Assembly: GCF_051380875.1 (NCBI RefSeq)
Contig: NZ_JBNYXW010000001.1
Span: 248,001-312,000 of the forward strand
Length of the DNA: 64,000 nucleotides
Direction of reading: 5' to 3'
Source: Janthinobacterium sp051380875
Lineage (GTDB): Bacteria > Pseudomonadota > Gammaproteobacteria > Burkholderiales > Burkholderiaceae_D
The notes beneath the pieces are model-generated. The model saw nothing but the letters and a program-made list of their open reading frames with translations. It was not told the DNA's origin and made no database searches. Of the stretch, positions 26,076-34,290 are shown piece by piece. The position numbers and the translations under genes were made by a program. How positions within the stretch are numbered: the stretch's first letter is position 1; the number at the start of each line of letters is the position of its first letter.

Positions 26076-26648
26076 ATGATGATGACCACCACCACCCGCT
26101 GCTCCTGGGCCAACCCGGCCAACCCCCGTTATATTAAATACCACGATACGGAGTGGGGTGTGCCCTGCCACGACGAGCGGCGCCTGTTCGAGATGCTGAA
26201 CCTGGAAGGCGCGCAGGCGGGCCTGAGCTGGGAAACCATCCTGAACAAACGCGAAACGTACCGCGCCGCGTTTGACGGCTGGGACGCGGAAAAAATCGCC
26301 GCGTATGGCCCGGAGAAGGTGGCACAGCTGCTACTAGATCCCGGCATCGTGCGCAACCGCCTGAAGGTGGCGGCGGCCATCACGAATGCGCAAGCCTATT
26401 TGCGCCTGCGCGCGCAAGGCCAGACCCTGGACAGCTTGCTGTGGGCGTATGTCGATGGCCAGCCCATCGTCAACAGCTGGCAGCCTGGCGACCTCCCGTC
26501 CAGGACGGCCTTGTCGGACCAACTGTCGAAAGATCTGCTCAAGCGGGGCTTCAAGTTTGTCGGCTCGACCATCATCTACGCCTACATGCAGGGCATCGGC
26601 ATGGTCAACGACCACGCGCCTGCGTGTTTTTGCCGCGCGGGGCGCTGA
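26076..26648 (+). CDS. tag: DNA-3-methyladenine glycosylase I
   Basis: This 190-aa base-excision repair enzyme removes 3-methyladenine from alkylated DNA. The zinc-snap ligands are present: Cys9 (RCSWA), His23 (KYHDTEWG), His180 and Cys184 (NDHAPAC). These match Cys4, His17, His175 and Cys179 of E. coli Tag. GAQAGLSWETILNKRE and GFKFVGSTIIYAYMQGIG are also family signatures. The start may be any of the first three ATGs. The stop overlaps the mnmC start (TGATG), so the two are translationally coupled. Confidence 0.96.
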   Translation: MMMTTTTRCSWANPANPRYIKYHDTEWGVPCHDERRLFEMLNLEGAQAGLSWETILNKRETYRAAFDGWDAEKIAAYGPEKVAQLLLDPGIVRNRLKVAAAITNAQAYLRLRAQGQTLDSLLWAYVDGQPIVNSWQPGDLPSRTALSDQLSKDLLKRGFKFVGSTIIYAYMQGIGMVNDHAPACFCRAGR

Positions 26649-28279
26649 TGCGCCACGTACCGGTCGTGCTCGACACGGATTTCGACGGCGCGCGCTTTGG
26701 CGCCGCCTGTGCCGCCCATGGCGGGCGCCGCCTGCACTACATCGCGCTGGCGCCGCGGCCCGTTGATGCCCGCCATTTGCCGCACGAGTGGCGCACGCAA
26801 TGGCCGCCCTGCGTGCCTGGCCAGCACCGCATGGTTTCGCGCGATGGCCTCGTCACGCTCGATGTGCTGATCGGCGAGCCCGATGCCTGCCTCGCGCAAC
26901 TGTCGGCGCAGGTCGATGAAGCGTACCTGGCGTGGGTGCCCGCATCGGTGCCGGTGCTGGCGCGCCTGATGCGCGATGGCGCCCGCCTGCAAGCCGTGCA
27001 CCTCGACGAGGCGCAGCGCGCGGCGCTGCAAAAGAACGGCTTTGTATTCGACGAAAACCGCCTGCGCGCCGTGTTTTATGCGCGGCGCGGCGAACACGTG
27101 CCCGCCGTGGCGCCCGAGCGGCACGCCATCGTCATCGGCGCGGGCGTGGCTGGCGCGGCCGTCTGCGAGCGGCTGGCCTCGCGTGGCTGGAAAGTGACCC
27201 TGATCGAGCGCCACGCGCAAGCGGCCAGCGAAGCGTCGGGCAACCTGGCCGGCATCTTCATGCCGTTGCCGTCGAAGGACGACAATATCGCCACGCGCCT
27301 GGTGCGCGCCGCGTATCTGTATGCGCTGCGCTACTGGAAACGCCTGGGCGGCATCGGCGCCGCCATCGAGGGCCAGCAATGCGGCGTGCTGCAACTGCCG
27401 CGTGATGGCGCGCATGCGCAGGTACAGCGCCACATCGCCGCCAGTGGCCTGTATCCGCCCGAGCTGGCGCGCTGGCTGGAAGTGGCGGAGGCGTCCGCCA
27501 AGCTGGGCGCCCCGGCGCCCGACGGCGCCTGGTGGTTTGCCGAAGGCGGCTGGGCGCGCCCGTCTTCCGTCTGCGCCGCCATGCTGGACGCCTGCGGCAC
27601 CTTGCTGACGCGGCTCTTTTCCACCAGCGCCCTGCGCCTGGAACGCGGCGACGGTGAATGGCTGGTGCGCGATGCCGACGGCACGTTGCTCGCGGCCGCG
27701 CCCACCGTCATCCTGGCGGCCGGCACGGGCGCGCTTGATTTTGCGCAAGCAGCCAGCCTGCCGCTGGACGCCGTACGCGGCCAGGTCACGCACCTGCAGG
27801 AAGGTACGCTGCCCGGCGTGCCGTTTGTCGTCTGCCGCGAAGCCTACATGACGCCGGCGCACGACGGCATCGTCTGCGTGGGTGCCAGCTACGATGTGGA
27901 CACCGACCGCAGCGTGCGCGCCTCCAGCCAGCAGGAGAATTTGCAGAAGATCGCATCCATCCTGCATATTCCCCCGTTCACTGCGCCGCTGGCGGGGCGC
28001 ACGGGTTTTCGCTGCGTGGCGACGGACCGCCTGCCGCTGGCGGGCGCCTTGCCCGACCCCGGCGTGCCGGGGCGCTGCGAGAACCTGCGCGACGTGCCGC
28101 GCTGGCCTGGCCTGTATGGCTTACTCGGTTTTGCCTCGCGCGGCCTGATCTGGGCGCCGCTGGCGGCCGAACTGCTGGCTTGCCAGCTGGAAGGCGAGCC
28201 GCTGCCGCTGGAAATCCAATTGGCTGCGGCGCTCGATCCTGCCCGTTTTCTGTTGCGCGAACGCCGCCGCGCGTCATAA
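26648..28279 (+). CDS. mnmC: tRNA mnm5s2U biosynthesis protein MnmC with a degenerate methyltransferase half
   Basis: This is a 543-aa protein, about 120 residues shorter than E. coli MnmC. From residue about 160 it is a normal FAD oxidoreductase: HAIVIGAGVAGAAV dinucleotide fold, SGNLAGIFMPLPSKDD, FRCVATDRLPLAGALPD and YGLLGFASRGLIWAPL. That half removes the carboxymethyl group from cmnm5s2U34. The N-terminal about 150 residues still align with the methyltransferase domain (RRLHYIALAPRP, PGQHRMVSRDGLVTLDVLIG). They lack the SAM-binding GFGTGLNFL motif and the DGFAPAKNPDMW motif, replaced by WVPASVPVLARLM. The methyltransferase is thus probably dead or structural. The start ATG 26648 overlaps the tag stop. 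Confidence 0.85.
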   Translation: MRHVPVVLDTDFDGARFGAACAAHGGRRLHYIALAPRPVDARHLPHEWRTQWPPCVPGQHRMVSRDGLVTLDVLIGEPDACLAQLSAQVDEAYLAWVPASVPVLARLMRDGARLQAVHLDEAQRAALQKNGFVFDENRLRAVFYARRGEHVPAVAPERHAIVIGAGVAGAAVCERLASRGWKVTLIERHAQAASEASGNLAGIFMPLPSKDDNIATRLVRAAYLYALRYWKRLGGIGAAIEGQQCGVLQLPRDGAHAQVQRHIAASGLYPPELARWLEVAEASAKLGAPAPDGAWWFAEGGWARPSSVCAAMLDACGTLLTRLFSTSALRLERGDGEWLVRDADGTLLAAAPTVILAAGTGALDFAQAASLPLDAVRGQVTHLQEGTLPGVPFVVCREAYMTPAHDGIVCVGASYDVDTDRSVRASSQQENLQKIASILHIPPFTAPLAGRTGFRCVATDRLPLAGALPDPGVPGRCENLRDVPRWPGLYGLLGFASRGLIWAPLAAELLACQLEGEPLPLEIQLAAALDPARFLLRERRRAS

Positions 28280-28429
28280 AAATACCCGCTCGCTGGCGTT
28301 GGCGCTGTCCGGTCCGATGGGTAGCGGCGCCGTGCACCGCTGCACGCATCTCGATGCAGACGAAAAGCCGCCCCGTGCGCAACATGGGTCGGCATTGTTG
28401 CGTCAGATCACAGACTTCTGCGCCATGCT

Positions 28430-28458
28430 GTAGCGCTCCCCGGTACGAACGGTATAAT
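28430..28458 (+). promoter_or_regulatory. Putative promoter of the histidine kinase / TPR regulator operon
   Basis: A perfect -10 hexamer TATAAT lies at 28453-28458, about 60 bp before the GTG start. The matching -35 is poor (GTAGCG at 28430-28435 with 17-nt spacing), suggesting activator dependence. The rest of the 238-bp gap from 28280 contains no gene that I can see. Confidence 0.4.
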
Positions 28459-28517
28459 TTGCCTGTGGCAACATTCAAGCTGCGGCGCGGTGCCGCTGGC
28501 GCCCAAGGAGATATCCG

Positions 28518-29237
28518 GTGGAAGATCAACACAGCTCGCCCGAGCTTTTCCTGTTCCTGGCGTCGACCGTGCACGACATGAAAAACTCGATCAGTGTGGT
28601 CAGCGGCACGCTGGAATCCTTGCTGGCGGCCGAGCAGGCCAAGCCCGCGCCCCAGGCCGACCCGGCCTACCTGCAGATGGCGCAGATGCTGTACCAGACC
28701 AAGCGCCTGAACGATAACCTGATCCAGCTACTGGCCCTGTACAAGGAAGTGGGCAAGCCCGGCTACCCGTTCGACGTGCAGCCGCAGCTGGTGGGCCAGG
28801 TGGTCGACCAGGTGGTGGCCCAGGAAAAGATCCTGCTGACTTCGAAAGGCATACGCCTGGAGACAGAATGTCCGCCAGAGCTGATCTGGACCCTGGACGA
28901 AGACCTGGTCATCGGCGTGCTGGCGCATGCCATCAACAACGCCATTCGCTACACGAAAGACACGATCCGCCTGTCGGTGCGCCAGGTCGATGCCTTGCTG
29001 GAGCTGCGCGTGGAAGATAATGGCGATGGCTACTCGCAGGCGCTGCTCGACGCGGGCAGCGCGGCCATGGATGGCATGGCGGCCGGCGTGAACTTTGCCA
29101 CCAACAGCACGGGCCTGGGCCTGTATTTTTCCAGCGAGGTGGCAAAGATGCACAAGCACCGGGGCCAGGGCGGCAGCATCGCCCTGGAAAATGGCGGCGC
29201 CCTGGGTGGCGGCTGTTTCATCTTGCGCCTGCCCTGA
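28518..29237 (+). CDS. Soluble sensor histidine kinase
   Basis: This is a 239-aa protein with no membrane segment and no input domain. The phospho-acceptor is His19 in STVHDMKNSIS. The ATPase domain has its N-box (HAINNAIRYT), G1 (VEDNGDGY) and G2 (STGLGLYFSSEVAKMH). Translation starts at GTG 28518 with AAGGAG (28505-28510). The response regulator gene begins 11 bp downstream, so they are partners. Without a sensor domain the kinase probably receives its signal by protein contact, perhaps from the TPR part of the partner. Confidence 0.9.
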   Translation: MEDQHSSPELFLFLASTVHDMKNSISVVSGTLESLLAAEQAKPAPQADPAYLQMAQMLYQTKRLNDNLIQLLALYKEVGKPGYPFDVQPQLVGQVVDQVVAQEKILLTSKGIRLETECPPELIWTLDEDLVIGVLAHAINNAIRYTKDTIRLSVRQVDALLELRVEDNGDGYSQALLDAGSAAMDGMAAGVNFATNSTGLGLYFSSEVAKMHKHRGQGGSIALENGGALGGGCFILRLP

Positions 29238-29248
29238 AAGAGGAATCC

Positions 29249-30979
29249 ATGGCAACCGATAACCACGCCACCGCCGCAGAGGCGGGCAGCACCGACTGGG
29301 CCGACAAGCATTATCTGCTGGTCGACGACTTTATCGGCATCCGCATCCTGCTGCGCGAATCGTTGCGCAACCTGGGCGCGCGCCATATCGACCAGGCGGC
29401 CAGCGGCGCTGATGCCATGAAGCTGCTGGCCAAGACGCGCTACGACGTGGTGCTGTGCGATTACAACCTGGGCGAAGGCAAGAACGGCCAGCAAGTGCTG
29501 GAAGAGTCGCGCGTGCGCAACCTGACGGCGCCGTCCAGCGTGTGGCTGATGGTGTCGGCAGAGAAAAGCGTGGAATCGGTGATGGGCGCGGCCGAGCACC
29601 AGCCCGACGCCTACCTGATCAAGCCCATCACGGAAGGCGTGCTGCTGACGCGTTTGAACCGTGTGTGGCACAAGAAGCAGGTGTTTCGCGACATCGACCA
29701 GGCCTGCATGGAGAAGGATTATCTGCGCGCGGCCAAATTATGCGACGCGCAGATCGTGCTCAACAAGCTGCACGCGCTGGAATTGCTGCGCATGAAGGCG
29801 TCGCTGCTGCTGAAAAGCGGTGAACCGGAAAAGGCCCGCGCCGTGTATGAAAAAGTGCTGGCCGAGCGCGATTACAGCTGGGCCAAGGCGGGCCTGGGCA
29901 AGATCCGCATGAATAACGGCGAGCACGAGGCGGCGCGGCAAATCTTCCAGGGCGTGATCGTCGAGAACAAATACTACATCGATGCCTACGATCAGATGGC
30001 CGTGGCTTACCAGCTGATGGGCCAGCACGAGGAAGCGTGCGGCGTGCTGGAAAAGGCGGCGCGGCTGTCGCCCAATTCCGTGCCGCGCCAGCGTAACCTG
30101 GGTCTCGCGGCTTTAAAAATCGGCAATGTCAGCATGGCGGAAAAGGCCTTCCGTAAATGTATTTCCATCGGCGAGTTTTCCGTCATGAAGACGCCGGACG
30201 CCTACCTGGGCCTGGCGCGCGTGTGCGGCCTGAAGAAGGATGCCAAGGAAGCGCTGCAGTGGCTGCTGCTGGCGCAGCGCGAATTCCTGCCCGAGCAGAT
30301 CGGCCTGCGCGCCAAGATTACGGAAGGCATGGTGCACCATGAAACGGGCGATTACCGGCGCGCGCGCAAGTGCGGCGATGAACTCGAAACCATGCTGGCC
30401 GAAGACCCGGTGCGCCCCGAGAAGAGCATCTGCATGGAGCTGGCGACCCTGCTGTTTGCCGTCGGCGTGAAGGATGCGCCGGCTGGCCTGCTGTGCTATG
30501 TGGTGAAGAACAACCACGACAACCAGGTGGTGCAGGACGAAGTGCAAAAGATTTTCGACAAGGCGAAGATGGGCGACGAAGGCACCAGCCTGATCATCGC
30601 CGCGCGCAAGGAAGCGTCGGACTTGATGAACAAGGGCGTGCTGCTGTGGAAGACGGATAAGCTCAACGAGGCCGTCAGCTGGATGCGCGCGGCGCGCGAG
30701 AAGCTGCCGAACAACCTGCGCATCCTGTTCAACTCGGTGCAAATCATCGTCTCGTTCCTGCAGCAGCGCGGTTATCAGGCGGAGCTGGCGGCCGAAGCCA
30801 TGGAAGTGTTGTTGAATGTAGACAAAATTGCACCAGGGCAGCAACGCTTTGCCCAATTGATGGAGCAACTGGTGCAGCTGACGCCGCCGCCCGGGCCGGA
30901 AGAGGTGGTCGTGGCGCTGGAAAATGCGCCGCCGGCACCGGAAAAAGGGGGAAAAGCCGTACGTCAGCGCGCCGGATGA
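29249..30979 (+). CDS. Response regulator with C-terminal TPR repeats
   Basis: This is a 576-aa protein. Residues 20-140 form a receiver domain with Asp26/Asp27, phospho-acceptor Asp71 (VVLCDYNLGEG) and Lys in YLIKPITEG. Residues about 150-540 are helical tetratricopeptide repeats, for example GEPEKARAVYEKVLAERDYS, AYQLMGQHEEACGVLEKAA and AKEALQWLLLAQREF. The tail is Pro-rich. There is no DNA-binding or enzymatic output domain, so it must act through protein-protein contact, as a scaffold switched by phosphorylation. It is co-transcribed with the soluble kinase. REC-TPR proteins of this layout are common in betaproteobacteria, but their targets are largely unknown to me. Confidence 0.9.
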   Translation: MATDNHATAAEAGSTDWADKHYLLVDDFIGIRILLRESLRNLGARHIDQAASGADAMKLLAKTRYDVVLCDYNLGEGKNGQQVLEESRVRNLTAPSSVWLMVSAEKSVESVMGAAEHQPDAYLIKPITEGVLLTRLNRVWHKKQVFRDIDQACMEKDYLRAAKLCDAQIVLNKLHALELLRMKASLLLKSGEPEKARAVYEKVLAERDYSWAKAGLGKIRMNNGEHEAARQIFQGVIVENKYYIDAYDQMAVAYQLMGQHEEACGVLEKAARLSPNSVPRQRNLGLAALKIGNVSMAEKAFRKCISIGEFSVMKTPDAYLGLARVCGLKKDAKEALQWLLLAQREFLPEQIGLRAKITEGMVHHETGDYRRARKCGDELETMLAEDPVRPEKSICMELATLLFAVGVKDAPAGLLCYVVKNNHDNQVVQDEVQKIFDKAKMGDEGTSLIIAARKEASDLMNKGVLLWKTDKLNEAVSWMRAAREKLPNNLRILFNSVQIIVSFLQQRGYQAELAAEAMEVLLNVDKIAPGQQRFAQLMEQLVQLTPPPGPEEVVVALENAPPAPEKGGKAVRQRAG

Positions 30980-31043
30980 TAAACTAGGGGCCAGCGTGGG
31001 TTCGCCTGCGCTTGAGTTGCTTTACAACAATAAGGAAGAAACT

Positions 31044-31259
31044 ATGCGTGATGTGGTCAATGAAGTATACAAAAAAATGAAAGTCGGCAGCATTGCCTGG
31101 GTACGCCCGGTAGCCGCCAAGGGAGACACGCTCGATACATTCCAGTCTTCGTACGAGCACGCCAAGGCGCTGGCCGACGAAGGCCTGATCATGATCGGTG
31201 ACGTAAAACGCCAGGCCGACAATCAAATCGAGGCGATCCGCATTCATCGTATCGCCTGA
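31044..31259 (+). CDS. Small orphan protein, 71 aa
   Basis: ATG 31044 follows AAGGAAG at a good distance and encodes a soluble, mixed alpha/beta 71-residue protein. It begins MRDVVNEVYKKMKVGSIAWV and ends QIEAIRIHRIA. No domain is recognised. The gene is only 64 bp after the REC-TPR gene and on the same strand, so it may be the third member of that operon. It is convergent with phaM. The coding pattern (third-position GC, absence of rare codons) supports a real gene. Confidence 0.65.
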   Translation: MRDVVNEVYKKMKVGSIAWVRPVAAKGDTLDTFQSSYEHAKALADEGLIMIGDVKRQADNQIEAIRIHRIA

Positions 31260-31280
31260 TCATATCGTCGACTTAAGTTG

Positions 31281-31994
31281 CTAGGCCTTGCCCGGCGCTT
31301 TTGCCTTGGGCGCCGCGCGTTTCGCCGGCGCCTTGCGCAGTGGGGCCATGGCCTTGGCCGTGGCGCCAGCTTCGGCCGGCTTGGCGGACTTGTTCGCTGC
31401 TGGCGTGGCCATGTTGCCAAAGCTGGCCGCTGCCGCACTGGCAGAATCGGGCGACATGGCCGTCGACACCGCCTGTTTGAACTGATCTTGTAACACATTC
31501 CACCAGGCACTAGGATTGGCTAGCTGGGCTGCCGCCTGGCTGCTGGCGTCGCTGGGCGCCGCAGCTGCAGCAGCTGCCGGAGCGGGTGCAGGCTTGGGCG
31601 CCGGTTCAGGCGCTGGCGCCGCAGTTGTTGCTTGCTGGAAAAACGCGGAAGCATACGGCACGGTTTCAAACAGCGATTTCTCGCTGGCACCGGGCTGGGT
31701 AATGGCGGCCGCCAGCGAGGCACCCATCGATTTCAGGGTGGCGATGGTGCCGCGCTGCACTTCCAGCGCCTGGATACTGCCGCGCAGCATGCTCATATTC
31801 AGGTTCAGCCAGGCTTCCACGGCCTTCAAGTCGTTGATTTTCTTGTCCAGTTCTTCCACCGACATGGTGGGCGCCGTGATGCCGGGCACACCCATGCCAG
31901 GCATGCTCATGCTGCCCCACAGGTTTTTGACGAAGTCGAGCGTATCGGTCACAACTGCTGCGCCCGGCATTGGGGGCATTTGCGGGTTTGCCAT
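31281..31994 (-). CDS. phaM: PhaM-type polyhydroxyalkanoate granule regulatory protein
   Basis: This is a 237-aa protein. The N-terminal about 100 residues fit PhaM: DTLDFVKNLWGSMSMPGM, then MSVEELDKKINDLKAVEAWL and GSIQALEVQRGTIATLK. A long Ala/Pro linker follows, and then a lysine-rich AAKP-type tail (KAPAKRAAPKAKAPGKA). In Cupriavidus, PhaM activates PHB synthase and ties PHB granules to the nucleoid through this basic tail. It implies that the host makes PHB. No phaC is in the window. A good Shine-Dalgarno (GGAG) precedes the start. Confidence 0.88.
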   Translation of the reverse strand: MANPQMPPMPGAAVVTDTLDFVKNLWGSMSMPGMGVPGITAPTMSVEELDKKINDLKAVEAWLNLNMSMLRGSIQALEVQRGTIATLKSMGASLAAAITQPGASEKSLFETVPYASAFFQQATTAAPAPEPAPKPAPAPAAAAAAAPSDASSQAAAQLANPSAWWNVLQDQFKQAVSTAMSPDSASAAAASFGNMATPAANKSAKPAEAGATAKAMAPLRKAPAKRAAPKAKAPGKA

Positions 31995-32143
31995 GCGAAA
32001 TCTCCTGGTAGATGGATAGTCCTAGCGTAGCAGATATCAGCTTGCAACTGACGCAAAGTCGCCAACATTTTCTTACATAAAACATCAAGAGTTGAGCGTG
32101 GGCAAGAAGCAGAAAGGCGGGCGAAAGCGTTACACTACGGCGT

Positions 32144-33268
32144 ATGATGCCCGCTTCCTTCTTTTCGTCACCGCGCCGTCGCACCATTGTCTTTATTGCG
32201 GTGATCGGTGCGCTGCATTACCTGGTGCTGGAATGGCTCACGTCGCGTGCGAGCATGGTGCCGCTAGTGCAGGGCAAGGCGCAGGTGGCCAGCATGGCCT
32301 TGATCGCTGAGCCGCCCAAGCCCTTGCCAGTGATGCCGCCACCGCCGCCGCTACCCGTGCTCCCGCCAATGCCCAAGCCCAGGCTGCCGCCACCGCCGCC
32401 ACCGACCGACCTGGCTTCGAGTGAAACAGCGCAAGCCACCGCGCCCGCCAGCGATGCGCCGGAAGGTCCGGCCATGCCTGCGCCGGCGATGATCGCGCCG
32501 GCCATCATGGCGCTGGCGCCAGCAGAAGTGGCGCCAGCGGCACCGGCACCGGCCAGCGCGCCACCGCCGGTGGAGCAGCAGGCGCGGCGCTACAAGGCGA
32601 ATGCGCCCGCATCGGCCCAGTTCGACCTGCACGTGGACCGGCGCGATGCCGACGGCACCAAGTGGCAGGGCGTGGCAGCGATGGCGTGGCAAAACCGGGG
32701 CGACAACTACCAGCTGACCTTGGAAGTGGGCTTGAGCATGTTGATTACGCGCATCAACTTGCTGGTACTGACCAGCGAAGGCGTGATCGATGCCAGCGGC
32801 ATCGTGCCCGTCACCGCCACCGAGAAGCGCAAGGGCCGCGCGCAAACGGCCACGCATTTCAACGGCGATGGCAAGGTCATCACCTTTTCGGCCACCACCG
32901 CCACGGCGCCATGGCAGGAAGGGGCGCAAGACAAGGCCAGCGTGCCGTTCCAGCTGGCCGCCATCGGCCGCGCCGACGTCAACCAGCTGGCGGGCAATAT
33001 CGACATCCTCGTCGGCGAGGAAAAGGAAGCGACCGTGTTTCGCTTCCAGCTGGTGGGCGAGGAGGAACTGGACACGAAAATGGGCCGCCTGGTGACGTGG
33101 CATCTGCGCCGCCCGCCCAAGCCGGGCACGTATTCGTCGCAGCTCGATATCTGGCTGGCGCCGTCCCTGCAATGGTATCCGGTACAAATACGCAATACCG
33201 AAGCGAGCGGGGCGCTCACTACGCAAACCGTCACCAAGATCTCCGTAAATGATGCAACAGGAAAATAA
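32144..33268 (+). CDS. DUF3108 domain protein with proline-rich N-terminal linker
   Basis: This is a 374-aa protein. A single N-terminal hydrophobic helix (TIVFIAVIGALHYLVLEWL) anchors it in the inner membrane. A Pro/Ala-rich linker of about 110 residues follows (with runs such as PPPPPLPVLPPMPKP), comparable to the periplasm-spanning linker of TonB-like proteins. The C-terminal 200 residues are a DUF3108 beta-rich domain ending near LDIWLAPSLQWYPVQIR. Function is unknown. The stop codon is directly followed by the ATG of a second DUF3108 gene, so the two are paired and probably related by duplication. Confidence 0.85.
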   Translation: MMPASFFSSPRRRTIVFIAVIGALHYLVLEWLTSRASMVPLVQGKAQVASMALIAEPPKPLPVMPPPPPLPVLPPMPKPRLPPPPPPTDLASSETAQATAPASDAPEGPAMPAPAMIAPAIMALAPAEVAPAAPAPASAPPPVEQQARRYKANAPASAQFDLHVDRRDADGTKWQGVAAMAWQNRGDNYQLTLEVGLSMLITRINLLVLTSEGVIDASGIVPVTATEKRKGRAQTATHFNGDGKVITFSATTATAPWQEGAQDKASVPFQLAAIGRADVNQLAGNIDILVGEEKEATVFRFQLVGEEELDTKMGRLVTWHLRRPPKPGTYSSQLDIWLAPSLQWYPVQIRNTEASGALTTQTVTKISVNDATGK

Positions 33269-34030
33269 ATGACTACTTTGACTACCCTGAAACACTTGCT
33301 GGCCGCCAGCCTGCTGGCTGCCACCCTGTCTCCCGCCATGGCGGACGCGCCCGTGGAGCATCCCGTCATCAAGCGCCCGTACAAGCTGGCGCCATCGGCT
33401 GACCTTGTCTATTCGATCAAGGCCAGGCAGCGCGGCATCGGGCTGTCCGGCGAATCGGTCAGCAACTGGCGCGCCGGCGATGGCAAGTATTCGTTGCTGG
33501 CCGAAACGAAGGCGGCCCTGTTTGGCAAGATCCTGGAACAGCGCAGTGTCGGCACGGTGGACGACTACGGCCTGGCGCCATTTCAATTCGTGGAAAAGCG
33601 CTTCCGCAAGGATGCCGTCACGACCACCTTCAAGCGCGACAGCAAGACCATCGTCTTTGGCGAAGGCGACGAAAGCTATCCACTGAAAGGCGGCGAACAG
33701 GACCGCAACAGTGCCGTCTGGCAACTGACCAGCGTGGCGCGCGCCGCGCCCGAGAAGTTCGTCCCCGGCTCGGAATGGGCTTTCTTCGTGGCCGGCGCGC
33801 ACGATGCCGAGCCGTGGATCTTCAAGGTCATCAAGGAAGAGACGGTGGCGACGGGCATGGGCGAAGTCGCTGCCATCCACCTGGTGAAGGCGCCGCCGCC
33901 CGACAAGAAGGGCCAGCAAGTCGACCTGTGGCTGGCGCCATCGCTGGAATGGTATCCCGTGAAGGTGACGTTTGCCGATGCAGACGGCGATTACGTCGAA
34001 CAAACTTTGCAGAAGATCATTAAAAAGTAA
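33269..34030 (+). CDS. Periplasmic DUF3108 domain protein
   Basis: This 253-aa protein has a signal peptide (ends LSPAMA). Its DUF3108 domain has the same landmarks as its upstream neighbour: a lipocalin-like beta barrel pattern and the end motif VDLWLAPSLEWYPVKVTF. The start ATG 33269 abuts the upstream stop. DUF3108 proteins are widespread periplasmic proteins of unknown function. The pairing of a membrane-tethered and a soluble copy suggests that they work on the same ligand or envelope component. Confidence 0.87.
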   Translation: MTTLTTLKHLLAASLLAATLSPAMADAPVEHPVIKRPYKLAPSADLVYSIKARQRGIGLSGESVSNWRAGDGKYSLLAETKAALFGKILEQRSVGTVDDYGLAPFQFVEKRFRKDAVTTTFKRDSKTIVFGEGDESYPLKGGEQDRNSAVWQLTSVARAAPEKFVPGSEWAFFVAGAHDAEPWIFKVIKEETVATGMGEVAAIHLVKAPPPDKKGQQVDLWLAPSLEWYPVKVTFADADGDYVEQTLQKIIKK

Positions 34031-34290
34031 GTGCTTACTGATGTCGTGGGCTCAGACGGGGACGCCGAGTCCCGGTGGGGGGATGCGCCCAATGGGCATA
34101 TCCCGATTCCGAAGGAACTGACCCTGTTCACCGCCAAGAGCTTCGACAAGCCGGTGCCAGCGTTGCGCCGCGTCCGCACACCCCCATCCCATACGCTAAA
34201 TTGCATGTCAGAACTGATATACTGACGCCCCCGCCCCGCAGCGCCGCAAGGGCCCGCTGCGCCGCCCGCTGAACACTCATCCGGAATAGA
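34031..34290 (+). other. Intergenic region, 260 bp, no convincing gene
   Basis: An open frame from GTG 34031 (64 codons) and a second one from 34075 exist, but neither has a ribosome site or a recognisable domain. The segment around 34111-34180 (IPKELTLFTAKSFDKP in frame 1) has a protein-like look and may be a relic. The promoter of the condensin-like operon lies at its end. Confidence 0.4.
34215..34223 (+). promoter_or_regulatory. Extended -10 promoter of the condensin-like operon
   Basis: TGATATACT provides a TGN extension and a TATACT hexamer (34218-34223), 68 bp before the first start codon. No good -35 is present, which is usual for extended -10 promoters. Confidence 0.4.

Noticed and set aside
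25925..26137. 70-codon ORF before and overlapping tag
   Set aside because: No ribosome site, overlaps the tag start, and its end is just tag read in another frame.
34031..34225. 64-codon ORF from GTG directly after the second DUF3108 gene
   Set aside because: No ribosome site, no domain, and it runs into the promoter of the next operon; at most a relic.
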